DNA of 64,000 nt from Blasia pusilla (lineage: Eukaryota > Marchantiophyta > Marchantiopsida > Blasiales). How positions within the stretch are numbered: position 1 is the first letter of the stretch; each line of letters opens with the position of its first letter. The DNA lies in contig CM114274.1 of the NCBI GenBank assembly GCA_050084515.1, positions 28,396,001 through 28,460,000 on the forward strand. Direction: 5' to 3'. Positions 23,601-34,369 of this stretch are shown in pieces. Position numbers and translations under genes: made by a program. Below the pieces are notes generated by a model, which searched no databases, was not told where the DNA came from, and was given only the letters and a program-made list of their open reading frames with translations.

Positions 23601-25108
23601 CACAGCTTTTGATAGTAGTAGTGTAGAAGGCGTTGCTAAGTTCCACCTTTGAGCAGTGGTCATATGGACCATAATTGACTATCGAAGTTTGAGTATTGTC
23701 TCTAGCCAAGCCACAAAAGGCAAGTTGGGGTGTGTAGTGTTTGGACCCAATGTGGATTCACACTATTCCAAACCATTGCACAAACCTACATTTCAAGGCC
23801 ATCGGCGTTACAAGGAGAGAAATCACCCATATAGGATACGCCAAGTGGCCCATCATTTTGATTGTAAAGTGGAGACCCGAGAAATACCAAGGAGGGTATC
23901 AAGTGATGAGATACTTGAGTGGGCTGAATTGAAAAGAGTTTATGATAGTGAACCCAAGGCACAACGAAGGAGAGGTGTACCAATGCGTATTGATCCCTAC
24001 AAGCATACTGGAGTCTCATGACGGAGCATACTATTTGACTTGCGTTATTGGAAGGTAATATCTTACTACCAATATTTTTCAGGTTCTTGCGTTTCAGATT
24101 ATTTTTCATCTCCAAATAGCATCTTATTTGCAAAGGCTTACTTTATTATGTAACTGGATTAAATATTTATCCTTATGTTTTTTAGACTTCTTCTCGACTA
24201 ATCTCTCTTTGTGTGTTGGCTTTTTCCAAGGCTTACTAATTTGGCATTCCTTGGACGTGATGCATTGTGAAAAGAATGTAGCTAATAATACCCTTAAGAC
24301 CCTTTTTGGATCAAAGAAGAAGGACTCTCTACTAAGGCAAGACATGGAGGTAAAAGGTATTCGACAAAATCTTTGGTTGCAAGCCTGTCTTAACAAAGAT
24401 GGGGCTCAGTTCAAACCCAGAGCAGAGTATGTGTTGAGTCCCAAAGAAATAAAAGTCTTCAACTCAAGGGTAGAAGCACTTAAGGTTCCGAGTGGGTATG
24501 CAGGTGCATTACAAGAGCATCTCTTACGCAAGAAATTAGGTAGCTTGAAGTCTCATGACCTGCATGTATTCATGCAACAGTTGATGCCTTATTTCTTACA
24601 AGGTCTCTTGAAGGGTCCTGTGAGAATGACAGTAATGTGCATGTCATGAGTATTTTGGAAGCTTTGTGTGAAAACTTGGAATCTTGCCCATTTTTCTTCA
24701 TTGAAAGAGGATGTGGCAACTACCTTGTGCCTCATGGAAGTACAATTCCCCCCATGGTTCTTTGATGTCATGACTCATCTTAAGGTGCGCTTGGTGGAAG
24801 AGATTGATGTTTGTGGTCCACTTGGTTGTTGGTGGATGTATTTGATAGAACGATACTTGGGAGTTCTAAAAGGTTACGTGCAATCTCGAGCTCGACCTGA
24901 GGGATGTATGGCTGAAGGGTATATCCTTGATGAAGCCCTAGTATTTACCACACACAACATGCAAGATTACACATTGGTGCAAACTAGGATTTGGGATGCT
25001 TCTAAGGAGGAAGGTGTTATCGGTGAGGTTTTGGAAGGAGCAGGCACTAAGCGCCAGTTAACAGCTCAATTGCTGTATTTATATACTATGGCCCACCAAT
25101 ATGTATAG

Positions 25109-25797
25109 GAAAATAGTGAGTGTTTCACTAGCTTGTTGTGCGCATACATGTCGCTACACAACATACATTGCTGATCACATCTACACCACACAACACCGAT
25201 CTTCCCCACACACGGGTAGATCCACACATGGACAGAAATGAATTCATACATATACATGGAGATCACACAACAAAAATAAATAGTAGTAAAAATGGCACAC
25301 CCGGCCTAAAACTCCACTCCTCAATCTATATCGACATATCGAGCCTCCTCCATCCTACGCTATCAAGGAATACGGACCCTAGCACCCTAGTCCTATCTCA
25401 TACAAATACAAGAGAGGTGCTCCAACGGCCCAATATGAGAAAGATGGCTTAGGAAAGCCATCTTCCTCTCTTATATAGGGTTGGGAAGAGCCTTTTGGCT
25501 CTTCCCAACCCTATATAGCTATCCTCCTGGTAAGCTATGCGCACAGGTTACTAGGAGCGGATGACCTGGTCAACAAGTGATCCGTCTGTGAAAGACCTCA
25601 ACAAGAAAGTTGTCAAAAACAACGTTCGTGATACAACAAACCTATCCTCAACCTCATCCAACACCATGGGACAAAGCTACACTCAAGACAATCCGCTGGC
25701 TCCTACGCCCTATCCACGATAGATCTTGGCCTATCGGCTACTCAAATGTGACAAGCTGGATCAAGTAAGTAAGCCATTGGTGCAACCTTGATTTCAG
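25109..25797. other. Intron or small insertion inside the CACTA gene, with two hairpins
   Basis: Coding similarity stops at 25108 (YTMAHQYV) and resumes near 25868. The gap begins with GTGAGTG and ends TTGATTTCAG, so it could be an intron. It could also be an insertion: TGTGCGCATA (about 25137) and its reverse complement (about 25536) flank about 400 bp. Two hairpins lie within it (25441-25464 and 25472-25517). Confidence 0.4.
25441..25517. repeat. Two adjacent perfect hairpins
   Basis: AAGATGGCTT / AAGCCATCTT (10-bp arms, 25441-25464) is followed by 21-bp arms at 25472-25492 and 25497-25517 separated by TTTT. Both are exact. The second would form a very stable stem. Confidence 0.9.
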
Positions 25798-26440
25798 GTC
25801 TTACCTATTGCCATTGCTACTATTATATCAGTGGTTTTCACAAATATCAAATTCTTATGTACTTTTGTTGCGTAGAATTTATAGACTTTTCGGCGAGTGT
25901 GAATACACATTTGCTGAGTGGATACGTCTCAAAATCAGAGAAGAAAATGCTAAAGGAAACCAAACAGATGAATTAGTCTTGAAGTTTTCAATTCCTCCAT
26001 CACTTTCACACGTCTCTTTTAAGAGAATGAAAGCATATAGAAATCACATTAGGGTGGATGACGGTAGTTGATTCTCTACGTATGACTCAGTTATAGCAAG
26101 TATATTTCTATCACAAACAACTAACCAAGTGAATTATCTTAGCCAAATCCCTTTTGTTGGCATTCTAGTAGATATTTTGCAATTAGATTATGGCACATTG
26201 GATGAGCATATAGTTCTTATGAGAGGCAAGTGGGTAAAATCCTCATGGAATGTGATTGATGCTACAATGATGCATGATGAAAATGGGTTTCTCCTAGTAG
26301 ACTTCCAAAAACCACTACCACTTAAATCAAATCCCTTTATTTTTCCCAGCCAAGTTGAACAAGTATTCTATGCTCCGGTTGAGGAGCGTACAGGTTGGAA
26401 GGTAGTTATGCAAAAGCAACCCGTTCTAGAAGAGTTATAG

Positions 26441-28510
26441 GGTAGACTAGACATTTGCACTAATAATCATATCGACTTGGGAGACTAGAGGGTACAATCA
26501 CACTTGGAGAGTGAAGTGCAAGACATCTCATTGCTTGGTGCCATCCGCCTATCCGATGTAGAATTAGCTATAGCTTCAATAGAGTTTGTACCTGATGAAG
26601 AACAGTTCCGAAGATAGTTGGGAAATGAGGACTAGTTATGATAGTGAGTAAGGTGTACAACTTTGTAATAGAGGAGTAATAAAAAGCTATTGTAATGGAC
26701 TTTAGTGCAATATCCAGGTATTGTAATTGTATGTTGATTCCTATTTAGACACTTTTTGTTACCATTTTTTTTTATGGAAGTTCCTGATTTGTTTAATCTG
26801 GTGCAAGGTTGATTATGCCAATCAGAGAGTGATTAACTTGTAGAATGTTAAACTCAAGACATTGGCACATCCTTGATTGTGCCAAAGATTTGCGGCTAAA
26901 TACTTTCCTTGGTTTTGCAATGTGTTTGATTTCAGGATGCAGATTCAAGAGTCCAAAAACCATTCAGAGTCTAATAGTGGAGTTACCCTAACGACTCCAG
27001 GAAATGGAGCTCTGCTTGTTGATGTAGGGACAAAAATATCCACGGAGGAGGCGAATGCAGAGTATTTCAGAGTACGAGAGGAGCGTTGTGCAAGAGTGAG
27101 GGAAACAACAAGTCTCCTTGCCTCTTAGTGGCGGTAAGTCTTAGACCATCTTTGCTCTTCCTCATATTTTCTAATGTCCAATTAAGGCTCTCAGAGATAG
27201 ATTTCCTTGCTTTGAAGAGATTTAGAAGATATTCTATAGAGGCATACTTCAAGGTCATATTTTGTAACTTAGATGCAACTTACATATTATTATATTACAT
27301 GCTGGTTTGTACGTCAATTTTTCCATAAGAATCACGTATAGCTAAGCTATCCAGAGAACATACTAGAAAGACACAACAACCATCCATGCCCAAAGTACAT
27401 CTTACTCATCAACAGTGCTATAAGTTGAAGATGGATGACCAAGGTTCTTCACATGACGAGGAAAAATTCAATAGTGATGCTTTGGAGTCAGATCCCAAAT
27501 TTGATGTTAATCTGAAGCAATCAAGTCCAGAGCCTTCAAAATTTCTTAGAGAAAGCACCTCGAAGTCTCCATTCAATATCAACAAGCGTCCTAAACATGG
27601 AGAAAAAAATGTTAGATTGTGTCCTTATCCTTACCTTTTTCATTTCATGCTTATCTAGATTATAATGCATAGTCTAATGCTAAGTTGATAAGCTTGCCAA
27701 AAAAATTAGTGAGTGGAATAGTCCTATCAGGTTTTGCTAATAAATTGATTGGGTATGTACACATGTTGAATGATGTGTTAACTTGAATATGTGTCTCTTG
27801 TAGGGCAAGAGTCCGGCACAAAAATCAAAGGACAACCAAGGATCCTACTCTAATGTTACATACCCTTGGCCAATGCATGGCTATCATCAAGGATTTCAAA
27901 TGCCATCCCAATGGCCATCTTCATTATCTGGTTGGAGTTCAGCTTTTCAAGTTTAATCCTTGTGTGTAAGTTCTTATGCTAGTTCAAACAGGAATTTTTT
28001 CCTCTTTTTTCATCGCAATGGTAGTTCATTGCTACATGTTCTTAAGCAATAAGCTCCTTTTTTTTTGTAGGTTCAATGCCTCCAAGTTGGGTCCCACCTA
28101 GGACTTTTTATCTATCCCATCCTACACAAGGTTTTTATGTACCACCATATATCAACAACCCCAATAGAAGTTCCGTATGAATGGAGAGGCCAGAAAAATC
28201 CACTTGGTAAGTTAAAATTCTATTTAGGGTAATTTGAAAAATGATATTACTTTCAGGTTTTATCAATTATGGTTCTTTTCCATGGTGAAACTTGGTTTGT
28301 TTTCTTACTTTCAACTACATCTTTCTTGCTAGATTCATCTCTTAAGCGTATGCGCCGCAAAGAAGTTTATGAGAAGTGGAAAGCAGCCAACTTGATTTGT
28401 GAACGCGCAGGGCTAAAACCTATAGAAGAGATGAAAGAAAAGGGTGGGATTGTTTATGGTTGTGAAGGAAAAATCCAATGGCATGATGATGTCAAGGCGA
28501 ATGTACATCG
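26441..28510. other. Probable 3' part of the CACTA element, undefined coding scraps
   Basis: Several short plus-strand open frames (26877-27128, 27386-27658, and from about 28340 a Lys/Glu-rich stretch RRKEVYEKWKAANLICERAG) have coding-like composition. Around 27800-28180 there are Pro/Trp/Gln-rich pieces (WPMHGYHQGFQMPSQWPSS) separated by intron-like sequence. I do not recognise them; by position they could be the second gene of the CACTA element. The copia element begins at about 28511. Confidence 0.35.
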
Positions 28511-29275
28511 CCACTTGAGACACATTCTGAAATTGCGTTGTGATGGAGGAGGAGAATATCTATCAACAGAGTTTAATGATTATTTGTGTCAGAATGACAT
28601 CCAACGTCAAGTGACTTGCCGTTACATTCCACAACAAAATGGAGTGGATGAGAGGAAGAATGGACATACTGCTAAAGCAACATGAGCTATGCTGAATGAG
28701 AAGAATATGCCTAAGGTGTAGTGGGCAGAGGCTATAGAATGTGTAGTCTTCTTAATCAACCAAACTCCAACAGCACGAGTTCATGATAAAATTCCATTCA
28801 AAGTTTTCACAGGAAGTAAACCTAATTTTTCCTTCTTAAAAGTATTTGGCTGTATTTGTTATGCTCATGTTCCTTCTAAGAGACGTAAAAAATTGGATCC
28901 CAAGTCTAAAAGATGTATCTTCATTGGCTATGTTGATGGAACTAAGGGGTATAAGTGCTATATTCCATCCTCTAGGCAACTTATTATTAGTCGTGATGTT
29001 GTCTTTGATGAACTAAAGTCATGGTATGCTCCATCTAAGCCTATTCCAATTCTAAACTCGTCTGTTGAGGGGGAGAATATGACTATAAACCAACAGACAT
29101 TGTCTTCAACTTCCCCAAGTCCTAATGTAGGATTAGGAGAGGTCCTAGATTCATCAGTTAAATCTATGAGTCCATGGACCGAAAGAGTACGTATTAAGTT
29201 TGTTCACACTAATCAGAGCTCGAGTCAGATGTCAGAGGCATCTATCTCTAAACAACAACTTCATAGATAAAATAG
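28511..29275 (+). pseudogene. copia integrase fragment
   Basis: LKLRCDGGGEYLSTEFNDYL carries a catalytic Asp context, and YIPQQNGVDERKNGH contains the catalytic Glu region of the DDE integrase. After a stop at 28683 the C-terminal domain continues (AEAIECVVFLINQTPTARV, then FKVFGCICYAHVP, DPKSKRCIFIGYVDGTKGYKCY at 28893 onward). The N-terminal zinc-binding HHCC and first Asp are missing. The integrase would insert element DNA into the chromosome; this copy cannot. Confidence 0.75.
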
Positions 29276-29465
29276 AGTTATACATCCAGCTCATAGATTC
29301 ATAAATGAAGGTTTTCTTGCGACACATCATGCAAATATGATGACTACCCTTCAAGAACAGGAGCCGAGTTATTTTGAAGAAGCTGCAAGTAAATTCGAAT
29401 GGATTGAAGCTATGGAGGAAGAGCTTGCTGCATTATGACATCAACAGACATGAGAGCTGGTTGTT

Positions 29466-29960
29466 ATATCTTCCGGTGAGGAAGCTATTGGTTGCAAATG
29501 GATTTACAAAATCAAGCGCAACCAAGATGGTATAATTAACAGATACAAAGCGAGATTGGTGGCTAAGGGATATGCACAACAATATGACATCCATTATGAG
29601 GAAATATTTAGCCCTATTGCAAAGATGGCGACTACGAGATCCACATCTGGTTATTAATTTACTTTGGAAAGCGCAGCTATAAGTTGGGCTTCAAAGAAGC
29701 AACCTACAGTTGCTTTATCTTCAACAAAGGCTGACTATAGAGGAGCAACCATTACAACATGTGAGGTGGTATGGTCGATTACTTGTTGAGATTGGTGTTA
29801 GTAACTTAGAACCTAGTGTAATATATGCAAAATATATTAGTAAGCTTGCTAATAACCCTGTGTTTCATGCTTGTACAAAGCATGTTGAGGTGCACTATCA
29901 TTTTATCAGAGAGAAAGTGCTTGCAGGAGAAATTGATCTTGTGTATATAAGTACATATTA
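29466..29960 (+). pseudogene. copia reverse transcriptase/RNase H fragment
   Basis: CKWIYKIKRNQDGIINRYK and ARLVAKGYAQQ (29490-29585) are the fingers of copia reverse transcriptase. The sequence then jumps (TTRSTSGY) directly into RNase H: SWASKKQPTVALSSTKADYRGA and HVEVHYHFIREKVLAGEI (29680-29935). The whole palm with YVDD is deleted. An in-frame loss also separates it from the integrase block. Confidence 0.75.
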
Positions 29961-30064
29961 ACAAATTGTTGACATATTTACAAAAGCATTATCTAGAGAT
30001 AAGTTTGAGATGTTTAGAATTGATTTAAGCGTTAGAGATATCGATATGAGCTTGAGGGGAAGTA

Positions 30065-30395
30065 GTGAAAATTGAGTTACAGTCAAGCAAATGAGACACC
30101 TGAATTGCTACATTTGGTACTCACACAAAGTAGGGAAGCTTAATCTTGGTTAGTCAGTTAAGTGTGATTATATTAACTAGGGTTAGTTAATCACAGTTAG
30201 TCTAACTCGAGACTATGGTTAAGGTTAGGGTTAGGGTTAGGGTTAGGGTTTCTTTTACATACCCTATATAATTGAGAAGGGGACCAGCCTCCACTCATTT
30301 TCTCGTTGCAAATTTTTTTCTCCATGATGGTATGTGAGTGTGAGAGTCATTTTCCATCACTTATGCTTCGTTAGTAGTTTTCCATAGATTTTGCA
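30065..30395 (+). repeat. copia 3' LTR with interstitial telomere-like repeats
   Basis: The segment starts TGAAAATTG just after a purine tract and ends TTTTGCA, consistent with TG...CA LTR ends. The downstream sequence is MULE transposase on the other strand, which fixes the right boundary. CCTATATAA near 30263 is a likely LTR TATA box. No second LTR is available for comparison, so ends are inferred. Confidence 0.55.
30221..30250 (+). repeat. TTAGGG repeats (four units)
   Basis: Four uninterrupted TTAGGG units (with a preceding GGTTAAGG) lie in the LTR. This is the vertebrate-type telomere unit rather than the usual plant TTTAGGG; here it is interstitial and short. Confidence 0.9.
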
Positions 30396-30975
30396 GAAGG
30401 TAGGTCAACTCGAATTTGGGAGCAGTTTGGTATCTCCGAATACCTGTGCGGGGTAATTTCCTCATCCAAATCAATCACTCGATTCTTTCCTCGATGTTGA
30501 CGCTTGACTTATCTCAAGTCAATATACTTATCAGGTCTCCAAGAGTCTCATGAGACTGCTCTACAACCATCTATATGGACCGTCTCAAAACACGCCTACG
30601 AATGTCCCCACCAATGTGGACGTCTTTCTCGAGAGCAATTCCAACTACGCACCGATTGAAAACTTCCACATACAATTTCTCATCCCCAGATCTAACAACG
30701 GTTCTAACATAGAGCTCGTAAATCGAAGGGCCTTTTCCCTTGGTTACACCCTTAGTGAGGAAGATATGCGAGTGTGCTGATTGAAGCATTGCTCTTGCCT
30801 GTTCTTATTGGCATGCTTCAACAAGAGATATTTTTTTGAGATGTTTCTGATTCATCTCAAAAAATATCTCTTGTTGAAGCATGGAATGGACACTCTCGGC
30901 TCTGCTTGTGTTGGGGCCGAGCGCATTTTCGTGAATGTTAGGTCCCTCAAAACTTATCAATTTATGGAGGGAACC
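30396..30975 (-). pseudogene. Mutator-like transposase fragment (start of last exon)
   Basis: On the minus strand this matches 43584-44130 of the large element: PNIHENALGPNTSRAESVH, then MLQSAHSHIFLTKGVTKGKG, PSIYELYVRTVVRSGDEK, CVVGIALEKDVHIGGDIRRR, DSWRPDKYIDL and IDLDEEITP. It is interrupted by a fold-back hairpin (30813-30882) and by stops, and cut off by the copia LTR at 30395. Upstream on its own strand lies the palindrome array, in the position of the intron at 43144-43583. Confidence 0.85.
30813..30882. repeat. 31-bp snap-back hairpin inside a transposase exon
   Basis: Arms 30813-30843 and 30853-30882 are reverse complements except for one extra T, with a 9-bp loop. The homologous exon at about 43640-43700 has no such hairpin, so one arm was created by local inverted duplication. 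Confidence 0.9.
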
Positions 30976-30981
30976 CCCAAG

Positions 30982-32880
30982 TGATGAATGCTTGCAACCT
31001 ATCGGAATCCGACAAGTTGCAAGATTAATTTATCTTGCTTTAAGTAACTTGCAACCCATCCGAATCCGACGACTTGCAAGATGAATCTTTTCGCAAAAAA
31101 GTAATTTGCAACCTGCCGGATTTCGATGGGCTGCATAATGATGTTTTTTGGCAAAAAAGTAACTTGCAACCCGTCGGATTCCGACGGCTTGCATAATGAA
31201 GTTTTTTGGCAAAAAAGTAACTAGCAACCCATCGGATTCCGATGGGTTGCATAATAAAGTTTTTCGGCAAAAAAATGACTTGCAACCCGTAGGATCCCGA
31301 CGGGTTCCAAGATAAATTTTTTTCACAAAAAAGTAACTTGCAACCCGTCGGATTCCGACGACTTGCATCATGAATTTTTTTGGCAAAAAAAATGACTTGC
31401 AACCCGTCGGATTCGGAAGGGTTGCAAGACGAATTTTTCTAGAAAAAAAATGAACTTGCAACCCCTCGGATTCCGACAAGTTGCATAATCACCTTTTTTC
31501 TGAAAAACATTGCAACCCGTCGCATTCCCACGTGTTACTCAATGAACATTTTTCAATAAAAAATTGCAAGTGATGAATGCTTGCAAGTGAACGCCCAAGT
31601 GATGAATGCTTGCATCTGTCGAAATCCGAGAGGTTGCAAGATTAATTTATCTTGCTTTAAGTAACTTGCAACCCATCCGAATCCGATGGGTTGCAAGATG
31701 AACTTTTTTCGCCAAAAAGTAATTTGCTACCCGTCCGATTTCGACGGGTTGCACAATGAAGTTTTTTGGCAAAAAATGACTTGCAACCTGTCGGATTCCG
31801 ATGGGTTGCAAGATGAAATTTTTTCGCAAAAAGGAAACTTGCAACCTGTCGAATTCCGATGGGTTGCATAGTGAATTTTTTTCGCAAAAAATTCACTAGA
31901 AACCCGTCGGATTCCAATGGGTTGCATAATGAAGTTTTTTGGCAAAAAAATGACTAGCAACCCTTCGGATTTTGACCGGTTGCAAGATGAATTTTTTTCG
32001 CGAAAAAGTAACTTGCAACCTGTTGGAATCCGACGGGTTGCAAGATTAATTTATCTTGCTTTAAGTAACTTGCAACCCGTCCGATTCCGACGGGTTGCAA
32101 GATTAATTTATCTTGCTTTAAGTAACTTGCAACCCGTCCGATTCCGACGGGTTGCTTGCATAATGAAGTTTTTTGGCAAAAAATGACTTGCAACCCGTCG
32201 GATTCCGACAGGTTGCAAGATGAAATTTTTTCACAAACAATAACTTGCAACCTGTCGGATTCATATGGGTTGCATAATGGAGTTTTTTGCAAAAAACAAT
32301 GACTTGCAACCTGTTAGATTCTGATGGGTTGCAACATGAAAGTTTTTCGCAAAAAAGTAACTTGCAACCTGTTGGATTCAGACGGGTTGCATAGTGAATT
32401 TTTTTCGCAAAAAAATCACTAGTAGCCCGTCGGATTCCAATGGGTTGCATAATGAAGTTTTTTGGCAAAAAAAAGACTTGCAACCCGTCGGATTCCGACG
32501 GGTTGCAAGATGAAATTTTTTCGCAAAAAAGAAACTTGCAACCCGTTATTCCGACGGGTTGCATAATGAAGTTTTTTGGCAAAAAAATGACTTGCAGCCC
32601 GTCGGATTCTGACGGGTAGCGAGACGAATTTTTCTTGAAAAAAATTAACATGCAACCCGTCAGATTCCGACAAGTTGCATGATCATGTTTTTTCTGAAAA
32701 TAATTGCAACCCATTGCATTCCCACGTGTTACTTGAAGAACATTTTTCAATAAAATTTTTTACAAATGATGAATGCTTGCAAGTGAACGCCCAAGTGATG
32801 AATGCTTGCAACCTGTCGGAATCCGACGGGTTGCAAGATTAATTTACCTTGCTTTAAGTAGCTTGCAACCCGTCGGAATC
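30982..32880. repeat. Higher-order array of GCAACCCGTCGG palindromes
   Basis: About 30 palindromes recur every 58-65 bp. Spacers are of a few repeated kinds, chiefly one containing TTTTTTCGCAAAAAA and one with TTTTTTGGCAAAAAA, themselves near-palindromic. The order restarts with GTGATGAATGCTTGCAACC at about 30982, 31597 and 32794, giving higher-order units of about 0.6 and 1.2 kb and a truncated third. A perfect example is 32478-32508 (15 + 1 + 15). The array ends abruptly at 32880 where the terminal repeat of the large element begins. Open frames through it are artefacts. Confidence 0.95.
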
Positions 32881-33090
32881 GGGGGCTGGTATTCTGGCAG
32901 GAGAGAGTAAGAGAGGAGAGGAAGAGAGGAAGAGAGGAGAGTCTCTCTTAAAAAAAAAGGGCCAAATCCGCCTCCTCTCTTCAAAACTTTTTGACATATT
33001 TGAAATTTTTGTTTGCTTTCAAATCCATGAAATCTTTAGAAGAGATTAGGTAGTGGTCCACATTTGGCCCTAAAAAAACATCCTTTTTCC
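32881..33090 (+). repeat. Left terminal inverted repeat of the giant MULE
   Basis: Starts GGGGGCTGGTATTCTGG, then a GA-rich stretch with a small GAGAGTCTCTC dyad, an A-run, CCGCCTCCTCTCTTCAAAA, and GAAATCTTTAGAAGAGA. The reverse complement of 52095-52285 matches over about 190 bp at roughly 85 percent by eye. Confidence 0.9.
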
Positions 33091-33956
33091 TTGGGGCGAA
33101 AAAAAGGGTTTAGGATGTGAGCCTAAGTTTCTTAACATTCCCCGTCTCGGTCAACAAAAAGCAGTGCCCTTGGTATTTTTTTTGGAGGACCACCCGGATG
33201 CCAACCCTAAGCATCTACTCCAAGGCATCTACTGCCTGAAATTTCTACCTCATCTACTTCTGAACCTGCCCTAACTAAAGCCTCTTGAGCAACATTGATG
33301 GCATAGGCTCGACGTGTCTCTTGGACATGCTTGAAGGTGAGATCTACCTCTATATTCTTCCCATGCTTGCTTCTTCTCAATCTGGTTCGAGCCCCGCCCT
33401 CAGTTCACACCTCCACTTAGCTCCACCTGCACAAATCTTCCAGAAATCACTCCTTGGATCCTCTCAACTCCATAGATCTCTCCCTTGGATTCTCAAGCTT
33501 TATGGCCTTCAAATGAGGTCCTCTAGGCTTCCATGAGGAATCTTCTAGCCCACAAGAGTCCAAGCATTTGAGCTCAGCCTCCATTGACCTCTTCTTAGCC
33601 CCTTATTCTTCATTTCTTGGCCCTAACAATCAGATCCACTCCCTTGGTTCAAACCCTCCTCTACAACAGCAATCAAGCACTCTATCTACTTCATTGGATA
33701 CCCTGGAGACTCCCTAGTGCCTACACCATCTCCCTTGTCTCCTCTAGGCTTGAGGTCAATGGAGTGACTTGGCTGCATTATCACCTTGGACAATCTTCTT
33801 GACTTGTTCTTGGACAGCCTGCTGCTGGGCCTTTCTCTTGCACCACCTCCACAAGTCCAAAAACATATTCTAGAAAACTTTTACAAACACCATTATGGGT
33901 TCAAAAAATCTCGTCCTTTATTACCTCCGAAGGAACCTCGGAAATGTACATTGAAC
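33091..33956. other. Left subterminal region of the giant MULE
   Basis: No gene is recognised. The sequence is pyrimidine-rich and unique within the window. The last 100 bp, read on the minus strand, are the 3' untranslated region of the cargo gene end (AATAAAGGACGAG), homologous to 53248-53340. Confidence 0.45.
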
Positions 33957-34217
33957 CTAGTCTATGATTTCTTCAGCCTCATCATCTACAAATTTACTCC
34001 TAACTCTCCTCGGTGACAGTACCAAAGGAATGTCCTGGGATTCAAGTGGCTCCTCTAGCCGGTTGTAGACGGGGATCGAAAATGTTGGCGAATTCGAGAG
34101 CCTTGGCCCCCCCCCTAGGTACACCATAACGGTCCCATGTAACCTGTCTCGAGTCCCACCGCCTTCCTCGGCAGTATACCTTGAACGCTCTGCAATGTGA
34201 CACCCATCCAGTATCAA
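33957..34217 (-). pseudogene. Alternative 3' exon or small downstream frame of the cargo gene (ends EEIID)
   Basis: The minus-strand frame contains RLSNSPTFSIPVYNRLEEP and RRVRSKFVDDEAEEIID followed by a stop. Homologous ends occur at 52401-52589 (minus) and 53023-53247 (plus), each ending EEIID. It lies downstream of the LSDDDE stop of the main cargo frame, so it is either an alternatively spliced last exon, a separate small gene, or the end of a tandemly duplicated copy. The three-fold conservation of the frame and its stop argues that it was coding. I do not recognise a domain. Confidence 0.5.
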
Positions 34218-34369
34218 TATCTACTCCGCCCCGGTAATACCATTATGGCAAACATTGGTAGAAGGAATCCAACACGTTTGAGAGAAGAAAAGAAGCCTAC
34301 GCCTGCCTTTACGAGTTGAGGGGAAGGTGCCAAGGGAAGAAGCCCGCCAGACTGCCTGATCCGAAAGGG

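Larger units (their letters stand above)
22550..26440 (+). pseudogene. CACTA (En/Spm) transposase, decayed (TNP2, DUF4218, DUF4216 regions)
   Basis: Similarity to CACTA TNP2 transposases runs over several frames: IPRLKLMYRCISISELITW (about 23204), RLGLALDGVNPFSDKNS and YNLPPWSCTKK (23370-23490), LIIPGKESMTSENLDIYLAP (about 23505-23570), HHFDCKVETREIPRR (about 23850), then WHSLDVMHCEKNVANNTL (24242). The DUF4218 part follows (LKSHDLHVFMQQLMP at about 24550; FPPWFFDVMTHLKVRLV, WWMYLIERYLGVLKGYVQSRARPEG and AEGYI at 24745-24925). The DUF4216 part is at 25868-26400 (YGTLDEHIVLMRGKWV, PLPLKSNPFIFPSQVEQVFY). Frameshifts and stops throughout mean it cannot make an active protein. The protein family cuts and moves elements with CACTA ends. 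Confidence 0.85.
28511..30395 (+). mobile_element. Internally deleted copia retrotransposon with 3' LTR
   Basis: Order integrase, reverse transcriptase, RNase H is that of copia. The left boundary is abrupt at about 28511, inside integrase, so the 5' half and 5' LTR are missing. Between 29640 and 29650 most of reverse transcriptase is deleted. A purine tract (GAGGGGAAG, about 30056) precedes the 3' LTR at 30065-30395. The right edge abuts an antisense MULE transposase fragment, suggesting insertion into it. Confidence 0.75.

Noticed and set aside
30221-30250. A chromosome end or ancient telomere fusion
   Set aside because: Only four TTAGGG units, embedded in an LTR, with transposon sequence on both sides.
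31030-32750. Long open frames through the palindrome array, repeating protein words such as NPSESDGLQ
   Set aside because: They are translations of the repeated DNA in whichever frame lacks stops, present on both strands, and have no start or homology.
30982-32880. CRISPR-like layout: regular palindromic repeats with spacers
   Set aside because: Spacers are a few kinds repeated many times rather than unique, repeats vary, the context is a plant transposon, and there are no cas genes.
33380-33395. GGTTCGAGCCC resembling a tRNA B box
   Set aside because: No matching A box or folded tRNA or SINE structure upstream.
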